Assembly (NCBI RefSeq): GCF_004355005.1
Contig: NZ_SMSJ01000003.1
Coordinates: forward strand, 219,858 to 283,857
Source: Dankookia rubra
GTDB taxonomy: Bacteria; Pseudomonadota; Alphaproteobacteria; Acetobacterales; Acetobacteraceae
DNA length: 64,000 nt
Reading direction: 5' to 3'
Position numbers and translations under genes: made by a program
Part shown: positions 37,303 to 45,606 of the stretch, in pieces
How positions within the stretch are numbered: position 1 is the first letter of the stretch
Layout of the letters: every line of letters starts with the position of its first letter
Notes under the pieces: model-generated
The model's input: the letters and a program-made list of their open reading frames with translations, nothing else
Told to the model about the DNA's origin: nothing
The model's database searches: none

Positions 37303-39150
37303 TTGGAGAACCTGGTCCTCCAGGCCCTCAGCGGCCTGGCGAGCGCGTCCTCGCTCTTCCTCGTCGCGGCCGGGCTGACGGTGATCTTCGGCGTCAGCCG
37401 GATCGTCAACTTCGCCCACGGCTCCTTCTACATGCTGGGCGCCTACCTCGCCTGGACGCTGGTCACGACACTGCCGCGCGGCCATCTCGGCTTCTGGGGC
37501 GGCGTCGTCGCCGCGGCGCTGGCCACCGGGCTGATCGGGCTGGTGGTGGAGGTGCTGCTGCTGCGCCGCATCTACCGCGCGCCGGAGCTGTTCCAGCTGC
37601 TGGCGACCTTCGGCGTGGTGCTGATCGTGCAGGACCTCGCCCTGCTGACCTGGGGGGCGCAGGACCTGCTCGGCCCGCGTGCGCCGGGGCTGCGCGGCGG
37701 GACGGAGATCCTCGGCCTGCGCTTCCCCGACTATGAGCTGTTCCTCATCGTCGTCGGGCCCGTCGTGCTCGGGCTGCTGCTGCTGCTCTTCCACCGCACG
37801 CGCTGGGGCACGCTGGTGCGTGCGGCGACCTTGGACCGCGAGATGGTCGGGGCGCTCGGCGTGAACCAGCGCATGCTATTCACCTCGGTCTTCTTCCTCG
37901 GCAGCGTCCTCGCCGGCCTCGGCGGCGCCCTGCAACTGCCGCGGGAGAGCGTGAACCTGCACATGGACCTCTCGATCATCACCGAGGCCTTCGTGGTGGT
38001 GGTGGTCGGCGGGCTCGGCAGCCTGGGCGGCGCGGCGCTGGCGGCGCTGCTGATCGGCGAGCTGCACGCCTTCGGCATCCTGGTGCTGCCGAAGATCACC
38101 CTCGTGCTGGTCTTCCTGGTGATGGCGCTGGTGCTGGTGGTGCGGCCGCACGGGCTGCTGGGGAAGGCACCCGGGCCGGCGCATGGCGGGGCAGGGTCGG
38201 CGGAGCCCGTGATCGGCCCGGCGCCGCGGCCCTTGCTGTGGCTCGGCGCGGCGGCGCTGGCCACGGCCGTGCTGCTGCCGCTGTTGGCCGGCGACTATGC
38301 GCTCTCGGTGCTGACGGAGTTCGCCATCTTCGTCCTGTTCGCCGCCAGCCTGCACCTCATCATGGGACCGGGCGGGATGGCGAGCTTCGGCCATGCCGCC
38401 TATTTCGGGCTCGGCGCCTATGGCGCGGCGTTGGCAGCGAAGTGGCTGGCGGCGCCGATGCTGCTGGGCCTGGCCGCGGCGCCCTTCGCCGCCGGGCTCT
38501 TCGGGCTGCTGTTCGGCTGGTTCTGCGTGCGGCTCTCCGGCGTCTATTCGGCGATGCTGACGCTCGCCTTCGCGCAGATCGCCTGGTCGGTCGCCTTCCA
38601 ATGGGTCGAGGTCACCGGCGGTGACAACGGCATCCTGGGCGTCTGGCCCGACTCCTGGGCGGCGCCGAAGCTGGTCTACTACTACCTGACGCTGGCGCTC
38701 TGCCTGGGCGCAACGCTGCTGCTGCGGCGGGTGATCCACGCGCCCTTCGGCTTTGCGCTGCGCGCCCAGCGGGACAGCGCGCTGCGGGCCGAGGCGATCG
38801 GCATCGACGCCTTCCGCACCCGTTGGCTGGCCTTCGCCCTGGCGGCGGTGATGGCCGGCATCGCCGGCGGGCTCTTCGCCTATGCCAAGGGCAGCGTCTT
38901 TCCGACCTTCCTCGGCATTCCGCGCAGCGTCGATGCGCTGCTGATGGTGCTGCTGGGCGGGGTGCAGACGCTGAGCGGCCCGATCATCGGCGCGCTTGCC
39001 TATACCGGGCTGCAGGAACAGCTGGTGCGGCTGACCGACCTGTGGCGGTTGATCCTCGGCGGCATCATCGTCGCGCTGGTGCTGTTCTTCCCGCAGGGCC
39101 TGGCCGGCGCTGCCCGTGCTCGATGGGAGGCGTCCCGTGGCGACGCTTGA
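37303..39150 (+). CDS. Fused LivH-LivM-type ABC permease
   Basis: 615 residues carrying two permeases in one chain. The first half (~1-285) has the LivH signature FGVSRIVNFAHGSFYMLGAYLAW and the EAA-like loop VVVVGGLGSLGGAALAALL. A linker (GKAPGPAHGGAGSAEP) joins it to a LivM-type half (~310-600) with GPGGMASFGHAAYFGLGAYGAALA and a second loop (VLLGGVQTLSGPIIGAL). The likely start is a TTG at 37303, 10 bp after the receptor stop; no ATG or GTG fits better without overlapping it. The protein would build the whole membrane pore of the importer with the two ATPases that follow. Confidence 0.85.
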   Translation: MENLVLQALSGLASASSLFLVAAGLTVIFGVSRIVNFAHGSFYMLGAYLAWTLVTTLPRGHLGFWGGVVAAALATGLIGLVVEVLLLRRIYRAPELFQLLATFGVVLIVQDLALLTWGAQDLLGPRAPGLRGGTEILGLRFPDYELFLIVVGPVVLGLLLLLFHRTRWGTLVRAATLDREMVGALGVNQRMLFTSVFFLGSVLAGLGGALQLPRESVNLHMDLSIITEAFVVVVVGGLGSLGGAALAALLIGELHAFGILVLPKITLVLVFLVMALVLVVRPHGLLGKAPGPAHGGAGSAEPVIGPAPRPLLWLGAAALATAVLLPLLAGDYALSVLTEFAIFVLFAASLHLIMGPGGMASFGHAAYFGLGAYGAALAAKWLAAPMLLGLAAAPFAAGLFGLLFGWFCVRLSGVYSAMLTLAFAQIAWSVAFQWVEVTGGDNGILGVWPDSWAAPKLVYYYLTLALCLGATLLLRRVIHAPFGFALRAQRDSALRAEAIGIDAFRTRWLAFALAAVMAGIAGGLFAYAKGSVFPTFLGIPRSVDALLMVLLGGVQTLSGPIIGALAYTGLQEQLVRLTDLWRLILGGIIVALVLFFPQGLAGAARARWEASRGDA

Positions 39151-39895
39151 GGTCGAGGCGCTGCGGAAAAGCTTCGGCGGCGTGCAGGCGGTCCGCGGCG
39201 TCTCCTTCGCGGTGCAGCCCGGCGAGATGCTGGCGCTGATCGGCCCGAACGGCGCCGGCAAGTCAACCTGCTTCAACATGCTGAACGGCCAGCTGCGCCC
39301 GGATGCCGGCCGCGTCCGGCTGCTCGGCCAGGACATCACCGGCCTGGCGCCGCGCCGGGTCTGGCGCCTCGGCGTCGGCCGCACCTTCCAGATCACCGCC
39401 ACCTTCGGCTCGATGACGGTGCTCGAGAACGTGCAGATGGCGCTGCTCTCGCACCACCGCAGGCTCGGCCAGCTCTGGACCCCGGTCTCCCGGATGGATC
39501 GCGCGCCGGCCGAGGCGCTGCTCGCCCGGCTTGGCATGGCCGCGCAGGCGTCGCGGCCCTGCGGCATCCTGGCCTATGGCGACCTCAAGCGAGTCGAGCT
39601 CGCCATTGCGCTCGCCAACGAGCCGAAGCTGCTGCTGATGGACGAGCCCACCGCCGGCATGGCGCCGCAGGAACGCGTCGGGTTGATGGCGCTGACCGCC
39701 GGCATCGCCCGGGAACGCGGCATCGCCGTGCTCTTCACCGAGCACGACATGGACGTGGTCTTCTCCCATGCCGACCGCATCCTGGTGCTCGACCGCGGCG
39801 CGCTGATCGCCGAAGGCGCGCCTGCCGCGGTCCGCGCCGATCCTCGCGTGCGGGAAGTCTATCTCGGCTCGGGCGCCACGCAGGGCGGGCATTGA
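39137..39895 (+). CDS. livG: ABC transporter ATP-binding protein, LivG type
   Basis: 252 residues from GTG 39137, which follows GGGAGGCGTCCC. Walker A is GPNGAGKSTCFNML; the signature region is ILAYGDLKRVELAIALANEPK, where the usual LSGG is replaced by LAYGD, as in LivG proteins; Walker B is LLLMDEPTAGM; the switch His is in FTEHDMDVVF. It powers the fused-permease importer. It starts inside the last 14 bp of the permease gene. Confidence 0.9.
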   Translation: MATLEVEALRKSFGGVQAVRGVSFAVQPGEMLALIGPNGAGKSTCFNMLNGQLRPDAGRVRLLGQDITGLAPRRVWRLGVGRTFQITATFGSMTVLENVQMALLSHHRRLGQLWTPVSRMDRAPAEALLARLGMAAQASRPCGILAYGDLKRVELAIALANEPKLLLMDEPTAGMAPQERVGLMALTAGIARERGIAVLFTEHDMDVVFSHADRILVLDRGALIAEGAPAAVRADPRVREVYLGSGATQGGH

Positions 39896-40596
39896 TGCTG
39901 AGCGTGACCGGCCTTTCCGCGCATTACGGCCGCGCGCATATCCTGGACGATGTGGCGCTGGAAGTCGGCGCTGGCGAGGTCGTGGTGCTGCTCGGCCGCA
40001 ACGGCGCGGGCAAGTCGACCACCATGAAGGCCATCATGGGGCTGGTGCCGCCGAGCGCGGGCAGCATCCGCTTCCTCGGCCAGGAGATCGCCGGGCGGGA
40101 GCCCTTCGAGATCGCCCGCCGTGGCCTCGGCTACGTGCCGGAGGAACGGCGGATCTTCGCCGAGCTGACCGTGATGGAGAACCTCGAGGTCGGCCGCCGG
40201 GTCGCGCCGCCGGGCACTGCGCCCTGGACGCCGGAACGGCTCTTCGCGCTCTTCCCCAGCCTCGGCGGCATGCGCGACCGGCCGGGCGGGCGGATGAGTG
40301 GCGGCGAGCAGCAGATGCTGACCATCGCCCGCACGCTGATGGGCAACCCCCGCCTGGTGCTGCTGGACGAACCGAGCGAGGGGCTGGCCCCCGTGGTGGT
40401 GGAACGCATGGCGAAGGCGATCCGCGCGCTGAAGGCCGAGGGCCTGTCTATCCTGCTGTCGGAGCAGAACCTGCATTTCGCCCGCGTCGTCAGCGACCGC
40501 GCGGCGATCATCGAGAAGGGCCGCATCCGCTGGGGCGGGACGATCCCCGAGCTGATGGCGGCGGATGCGGTGCGCGAGCAGTACCTTTCGGTCTAG
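39895..40596 (+). CDS. livF: ABC transporter ATP-binding protein, LivF type
   Basis: 233 residues. Walker A is GRNGAGKSTTMKAIMG, the signature MSGGEQQMLTIARTLMGNP, Walker B VLLDEPSEGLAP and the switch His is replaced by Q in LSEQNLHFAR, normal for LivF. It starts by TGATG overlap with livG. Its stop codon overlaps the stop of the UPF0280 gene on the opposite strand by 3 bp, so the importer operon and the nicotinate operon meet tail to tail with no space for a separate terminator. Confidence 0.9.
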   Translation: MLSVTGLSAHYGRAHILDDVALEVGAGEVVVLLGRNGAGKSTTMKAIMGLVPPSAGSIRFLGQEIAGREPFEIARRGLGYVPEERRIFAELTVMENLEVGRRVAPPGTAPWTPERLFALFPSLGGMRDRPGGRMSGGEQQMLTIARTLMGNPRLVLLDEPSEGLAPVVVERMAKAIRALKAEGLSILLSEQNLHFARVVSDRAAIIEKGRIRWGGTIPELMAADAVREQYLSV

Positions 40597-41432
40597 CAGC
40601 CGGGCAGCAGGCGCGGCGCGCCCACCACGCGCATCGCGCCCTGCACCACCAGCAGCGCGGCCTCGATCAGCCCGCGCTGCAGCAGCATTTCCGCCTCCGC
40701 CTCCCCGGCATCGAGCGCCGCCCCGATCATCTCGGGCGGCAGCGCGCCGACCGCGACGGTGACCGGCAGCGCACCGAGGTCGCTGTCGGGATCGAGGCTG
40801 TCAGCCGGCGCCCGCTGCACCGCCGGATGGTCCGCGTCGACCGCATTGGCGATCACCGTAGCCGCTGCATCCGCCTGCGCCGCGGTCGCGGCCAGCACCG
40901 TCACTGCATCGGCGATGCCGCGGGAAAAGCTGCGGCCCGGCCAGCCGGAGGTGGCGACGCCGCGCACCGCATCCGCCGCGGCGATCCGCACCAGCCCCTC
41001 CGGCGCGGCGCGTTCGAGGCTCGGCACCAGGCCGATGCGCAGCACCTGGCCGGGGGCGAGGAAGAGCGCGATGTCGCCGCCGTTGTTGACATGCGCCGTC
41101 AGCAGGCCGGGGATGGCGGCGATCGTCTCCAGCACCTCCTCCGCCACCGCGCCGGCGACGGCGGCCATCGGCGTGATGAAGCCGCGGCGGAAGGGCCAGA
41201 CCGCGGCGGCCATGCGGCGGGCGACCGGGCCGCGCAGCGCCGGCGGATCCACGCCGAGCGGCGCGCGCAGCAGCGGCAGCTCGGCCGCGAGTCCGGCCAG
41301 CAGCCCCTCGAAGGCGGCGGCGGCGCGGCGGGCGGCTTCCGCCACGGCGGCGCGGGTGCCATCGAGGCCGATGACGAGGTCGATCGGGCCCTCCTGCAGG
41401 TGCAGGCGGCCATCGGGCAGCGCGGCGATCAT
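40593..41432 (-). CDS. UPF0280 family protein (ApbE-related)
   Basis: About 279 residues (283 from an alternative ATG at 41444). Recognisable UPF0280 segments are VARRMAAAVWPFRRGFITPMAAVAGAVAEEVLETI, LTAHVNNGGDIALFLAPG and GVATSGWPGRSFSRGIADAVTVLAATAAQADAAATVIANAVD. The N-N-G-G-D and T-S-G/S motifs correspond to those of ApbE, the FMN transferase that covalently attaches flavin to proteins. UPF0280 has no established function that I know of. ATGA overlap with the 6-hydroxynicotinate reductase gene suggests they are made in step. A role in flavinylating that enzyme is my inference. Confidence 0.8.
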   Translation of the reverse strand: MIAALPDGRLHLQEGPIDLVIGLDGTRAAVAEAARRAAAAFEGLLAGLAAELPLLRAPLGVDPPALRGPVARRMAAAVWPFRRGFITPMAAVAGAVAEEVLETIAAIPGLLTAHVNNGGDIALFLAPGQVLRIGLVPSLERAAPEGLVRIAAADAVRGVATSGWPGRSFSRGIADAVTVLAATAAQADAAATVIANAVDADHPAVQRAPADSLDPDSDLGALPVTVAVGALPPEMIGAALDAGEAEAEMLLQRGLIEAALLVVQGAMRVVGAPRLLPGC

Positions 41433-42913
41433 GGCGCCGGCCATGGGTTCTGCGCCAGCCAAGCCTCCTGCCGCGCCGTGTCGCCGTAGTCCGCCAGGAC
41501 GCGTTCCAGCGGTACCGCATGGTCCACATGGCCGCCGAGCCGGGCATAAAGGTCGGCGCGCAGGGTGAACTCGATCGGCGCCACCAGCGCCGGCGTCGGG
41601 ACATAGCCGAAGGCGCCGTCCGGCACCCGCAGCACGTCGGCCATGATGGTGATGCCGCCGCCGGGCCAGAGCGTGCAGGGCGCGCCGCCGATGGTCACGC
41701 GGACCAGCGACCTCTGCACCTCCCGCGTCAGCAGCACCGGGTTCTCGGTGACCCCGGCCCGCAGGCTGCCGCCGGCCCCGGCCATGAAGAGGACCGAGGT
41801 GAGCGCAGGCTCGCAATTCTCGCCGATGCGCTCGACCGTCCGCACCACCGCGGGCGGCGCCTGCGCCGGCACGGGGTGCAGGGTCTCGTCCAGCTCGACA
41901 TAAAGGAAGTCCTCGCCGGTGGTGCTGGTCAGCAGCAGCCGCAGGCCGGGCCAGGCGGTCTTCGGGTCGATGCTCTCGATGATGCTCAGCGGGTCGGTGA
42001 TGTCGGTCCCGCCCCAGCCGGTGCCGGGATGCGCCACCTGGAAGTAGCGCCCGGGGGTGGAGCGCCGGCCGCGCACGCGGATGCCGGTCGGCGGCACGTC
42101 GAGGCACTTGCCCGCCTGGTGTTCCGACAGCACGCCGGTGATGTGGTCGTCGACCACGATCACCTCGTCCACATGGCCGTGCCATTGCTGGGCGAAGATG
42201 CCGATGGCGGCGCTGCCGCAGCCGACGCGCATGCGCTGCTCGGGCACGCCGTTGACGATCGGCGCGGCGCCGGCCTGCAGCACCAGCTTGGCGCCGCCGT
42301 CCACCGAGACCTCCACCGCCTGCTTGCCGCAGAGCTTCAGCATGGCGGCGCAGGTCACGTTGCCCTCGCGCTTGGAGCCGCCGGTCAGGTGCCGCACGCC
42401 GCCGAGGCTGAGCATCTGGCTGCCGTATTCCGCCGTGGTGACATGGCCGATCTGCTCGCCGTCGACGCGCACGGCCGCCGTCTCGGCGCCGAGATGCCGG
42501 TCGGTGTCGATCTTCACCTTCAGTCCGCAATAGCTGAAGATGCCCTCGGTCACCACGGTGACGGTATCGACGCCGGCATGCCGCGATCCCACGATGAAGG
42601 GCGCCGGCTTGTAGTCGGGATAGGTGGTGCCGGCGCCAATGGCGGTGACGAAGGTCTCGCTCCGTGGCGCGAGCCCGCCGGCCCAGTCCTCGGCGCCCTC
42701 GAGGAAGGGCACCGTGCCGCCGCCGGCCTCGACCGTGCGGGTCATCAGCACCAGGGGGTCGGTGCGGACCAGCGCGCCGTCCTGGTTGGCGTAGCGGCTG
42801 CAGGCGCCGGCGCGGCCGGGGCGGATGCGGCAGAGCACCGGGCAGGCGTCGCAGCGGACGATTCCCTCGTTGCCCTCGCGCGCTCCGAAGATCGCCGTCC
42901 GGTCGGTGATCAT
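41429..42913 (-). CDS. hnr: 6-hydroxynicotinate reductase
   Basis: 494 residues. The N-terminus carries a ferredoxin-like cluster motif C21-x2-C24-x3-C28-x9-C38 (RCDACPVLCRIRPGRAGAC). The remaining body has many conserved cysteines and glycine turns (TEGIFSYCGLKVKIDTDRHLG, MRVGCGSAAIGIFAQQWHGHVDEV, VAHPGTGWGGTDITDP). I recognise this as the Hnr family, which reduces 6-hydroxynicotinate to 1,4,5,6-tetrahydro-6-oxonicotinate using ferredoxin in Eubacterium barkeri, where it is an iron-sulfur flavoprotein. It is linked by ATGA overlaps to UPF0280 downstream and to the molybdenum hydroxylase upstream. The electron donor in this organism is unknown. Confidence 0.83.
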   Translation of the reverse strand: MITDRTAIFGAREGNEGIVRCDACPVLCRIRPGRAGACSRYANQDGALVRTDPLVLMTRTVEAGGGTVPFLEGAEDWAGGLAPRSETFVTAIGAGTTYPDYKPAPFIVGSRHAGVDTVTVVTEGIFSYCGLKVKIDTDRHLGAETAAVRVDGEQIGHVTTAEYGSQMLSLGGVRHLTGGSKREGNVTCAAMLKLCGKQAVEVSVDGGAKLVLQAGAAPIVNGVPEQRMRVGCGSAAIGIFAQQWHGHVDEVIVVDDHITGVLSEHQAGKCLDVPPTGIRVRGRRSTPGRYFQVAHPGTGWGGTDITDPLSIIESIDPKTAWPGLRLLLTSTTGEDFLYVELDETLHPVPAQAPPAVVRTVERIGENCEPALTSVLFMAGAGGSLRAGVTENPVLLTREVQRSLVRVTIGGAPCTLWPGGGITIMADVLRVPDGAFGYVPTPALVAPIEFTLRADLYARLGGHVDHAVPLERVLADYGDTARQEAWLAQNPWPAP

Positions 42914-45606
42914 CGCGGCATCGCCTCCAGCAGCCGGTGCGGCAGGGCGGGGATCCGGGTGACCTCGATCCCGGTCGCGTCGCGGATCGCCGAGAAGATC
43001 GCCGGCGCGGTCGGCACCAGCGCCGGCTCGCCGATCCCCTTGGCGCCATGGGGGCCGAGCGGCTCGCGGTCCTCGACCAGGATGCACTCGATCGCGGGGA
43101 CGTCGCCGATGGTCGGGATCAGGTAGTCGTGCAGGTTCTCGGTCCGCCCGGGCAGGTATTCCTCCGTCAGGGCGAGGCCGATGCCCTGGGCGATGCCGCC
43201 ATGGATCTGGCCTTCGACCAGGGTCGGGTTGATGGCGCGGCCGACGTCATGCGCCGCGACGATGCGCTGCAGCCGCACGGTGCCGAGCTCGGTGTCCACC
43301 AACAGCGCCGCGATCTGCGCGGCGAAGCCGTAGGTCGCGTAGGGGATGCCCTGGCCATCGGCGTCCAATGGCACCGTCGGCGGGTCGAAGCGGCCGATGC
43401 CCTCGAGCGGCGCGTCGAGCGCCAGCGGGCGGCCATCGACCAGCAGCGTGCCGCCGCGCCAGTCGAGCCGCGCCTCCGGCCCGGCATTGGCGCGCAGCAG
43501 GATCGCGTCGCGCAAGGCCGCGCCCGCCGACTGCGCCGCGCGGCCACTCACGAAAGTCTGGCGGGAGGCGCTGGTCTTGCCGGCATCGGCCGTCAGGTCG
43601 GTATCGCCCAGCACCAGGCGGAAGGCATCGACCGGCAGGCCGAGCGCGTCGGCGGCGATCTGCAGCAGCACGGTGGTGCTGCCCTGGCCGATATCGACGG
43701 CGCCGTTGTGGAAGACCAGTCCCTCCGGCCCCAGCGTCACCCGCATGGTGGAGGGGTTGGACATGCCGGTATTGCCGATGCCGTACCACATGCAGGCGAT
43801 GCCGACGCCGTGCCGCCGCGGGCCGCCGCGCGCATTCGCCGCCGCGGCCGCCTCGCGGAGCGCGAGCCAGCGCGGCCGCAGCGCCTCCAGGCAGGCGACG
43901 AGGCCGACCGAGTGTTCCAGCACCTGCCCGGTCGCCGTCGCGTCGCCGGCGCGCAGCGCGTTCAGCACGCGGAACTCCAGCCGGTCCAGCCCGGCGGCAT
44001 CGGCCAGCCGGTCCCAGAGCGCCTCCTGCGCGATCGCCGCCTGCGGCACGCCGAAGCCGCGGAAGGCGCCGGAGGGCGGGTTGTTGGTGAAGATTGCCCG
44101 CGCCCGCGCCGCCACCGCCGGGACGCGATAGGGACCCATGCAGTGCACCGGTACGCGGCCGGCAACCGTCGGCCCCCAGCTCGCATAGGCGCCGGTGTCG
44201 AAGGCACCCTCGAAGGCGAAGCCGGTCAGCCGCCCCGCCGCGTCGCAGCCCGCGCGCGCGGTGATGCGCGCGGGGTGGCGCTTGGTGCTGCTGGCCATGC
44301 TCTCCGACCGCGGCAGCACCGCGCGCACCGGCCGCCGCAGCAGCCAGGCGGCGATCGCCAGCATCGGCTGGATCGAGACGTCGAGCTTGCCGCCGAAGCC
44401 GCCGCCGCAGGCCGAGGGGATGATCCGCACGTCGGAGTGCGGGATGCCGAGCACGCCCGCCACCTCCTCGAGGTCCATCCAGGGCGCCTGGGTGCAGGCG
44501 AAGACCTCCATGCGGTCACCGACCCGCTGGGCCCAGCCGGCCTCGGGCTCGATATAGGCGTGCTCGACGAAGCCCGTCTCGATCTCGATCCCGGCGACAT
44601 GGGGGCTGGCGGCCAGCGCCGCCTCGGCATCGCCGGAGACCACACGCCCGGTGGTCAGCAGGTTGTCCGGCCAGCGGTCGTGCAGCGCGTCGCCGCCCGC
44701 CAGCGTCACCGGCGGCAGGTTCTCGAAGGCGATCGGCAAGTCGTCGAGGTGGATGGCGTCGAGGGTCGCGCGGTCGCCGACCAGGGCGCAGACCACGTCG
44801 CCGCGGTAGCGCAGCTCGCCGGTGGAGAAGACCGGCTGGTCCTTGATGTCCGGGTAGATGCCGAAGCCGTTCCGCCCCGGAACGTCCGCCGCGGTCAGCA
44901 CCTGCACCAGGCCGGGATGCCGGGCCAGCACGGGCGCCCAGTCGCCGAAGCTGAAGCGGGCGCGCGGGGTGGGGCTGCGCACCGCGCGCAGCCAGAGCGC
45001 ATCGGCCGGCGCCGTATCGGCGCCGAACAGGTCGGCGCCGGTGACCTTCGCCACGCCATCGGCGCGCGGGATGCGGGCGCCCACGGCGCAGCCGGCGGCA
45101 GGCGGGGGCGGCGCCGGCCAATTCCCCAGGGGCGCGTCGCCCAGGAAGGCATGCGCCTCCAGCACCGCCTCGAGGATCTTGCGGTAGCCGGTGCAGCGGC
45201 AGAGCACGCCCCCGAGCGCGGCCATGGCCTGCGCCTCATCCGGCCGCGGCACCGCTGCCAGCAGCTCGCTCGCCGCCATCAGCATCCCCGGCGAGCAGAT
45301 GCCGCATTGCGCCGCGCCGTGATGCAGGAAGGCGCGCTGCAGCGCGGCGCCCATCGGCGTCGCCGCCAGCCCCTCCACCGTGGTCACGGCGCGGCCCGTG
45401 GCCTGGGCCAGCGGGACGAGGCAGGCGCAGGCCTGGGCGCCGTCCAGCAGCACGGTGCAGGCACCGCAATCGCCGGCGTCGCACCCCACCTTGGTGCCGG
45501 TCAGGCCGAGATGGTCGCGCAACCCGGTGCTGAGGCGCGTGGCAGGGGGCGCGGTGACCGCCTGGGCGGTGCCGTTCACCGTCAGCAGGATCGCCTGGGC
45601 GGTCAT
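42910..45606 (-). CDS. Molybdenum hydroxylase, fused [2Fe-2S] and molybdopterin subunits (nicotinate dehydrogenase-like)
   Basis: 898 residues. Residues 1-155 are a two-cluster [2Fe-2S] domain with C42, C47, C50, C62 and C101, C104, C136, C138 (GCDAGDCGACTVLLDG, CGICSPGM, CRCTGY). After a short linker (WPAPPPPAAGC) comes the xanthine-dehydrogenase-type large domain. It has ACGGGFGGKLDVSIQP, AFRGFGVPQAAIAQEAL, VDIGQGSTTVLLQIAADALG and the catalytic Glu loop GPHGAKGIGEPALVP. The enzyme would hydroxylate a ring carbon with water. Next to Hnr and enamidase the expected substrate is nicotinate. The FAD subunit is encoded immediately upstream with an ATGA overlap. Confidence 0.85.
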   Translation of the reverse strand: MTAQAILLTVNGTAQAVTAPPATRLSTGLRDHLGLTGTKVGCDAGDCGACTVLLDGAQACACLVPLAQATGRAVTTVEGLAATPMGAALQRAFLHHGAAQCGICSPGMLMAASELLAAVPRPDEAQAMAALGGVLCRCTGYRKILEAVLEAHAFLGDAPLGNWPAPPPPAAGCAVGARIPRADGVAKVTGADLFGADTAPADALWLRAVRSPTPRARFSFGDWAPVLARHPGLVQVLTAADVPGRNGFGIYPDIKDQPVFSTGELRYRGDVVCALVGDRATLDAIHLDDLPIAFENLPPVTLAGGDALHDRWPDNLLTTGRVVSGDAEAALAASPHVAGIEIETGFVEHAYIEPEAGWAQRVGDRMEVFACTQAPWMDLEEVAGVLGIPHSDVRIIPSACGGGFGGKLDVSIQPMLAIAAWLLRRPVRAVLPRSESMASSTKRHPARITARAGCDAAGRLTGFAFEGAFDTGAYASWGPTVAGRVPVHCMGPYRVPAVAARARAIFTNNPPSGAFRGFGVPQAAIAQEALWDRLADAAGLDRLEFRVLNALRAGDATATGQVLEHSVGLVACLEALRPRWLALREAAAAANARGGPRRHGVGIACMWYGIGNTGMSNPSTMRVTLGPEGLVFHNGAVDIGQGSTTVLLQIAADALGLPVDAFRLVLGDTDLTADAGKTSASRQTFVSGRAAQSAGAALRDAILLRANAGPEARLDWRGGTLLVDGRPLALDAPLEGIGRFDPPTVPLDADGQGIPYATYGFAAQIAALLVDTELGTVRLQRIVAAHDVGRAINPTLVEGQIHGGIAQGIGLALTEEYLPGRTENLHDYLIPTIGDVPAIECILVEDREPLGPHGAKGIGEPALVPTAPAIFSAIRDATGIEVTRIPALPHRLLEAMPR

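Noticed and set aside
34326-37409. A ~1,000-codon minus-strand open frame
   Set aside because: It is antisense to two acyl-CoA dehydrogenase/receptor genes with clear motifs. Its own sequence has no domain and a biased composition.
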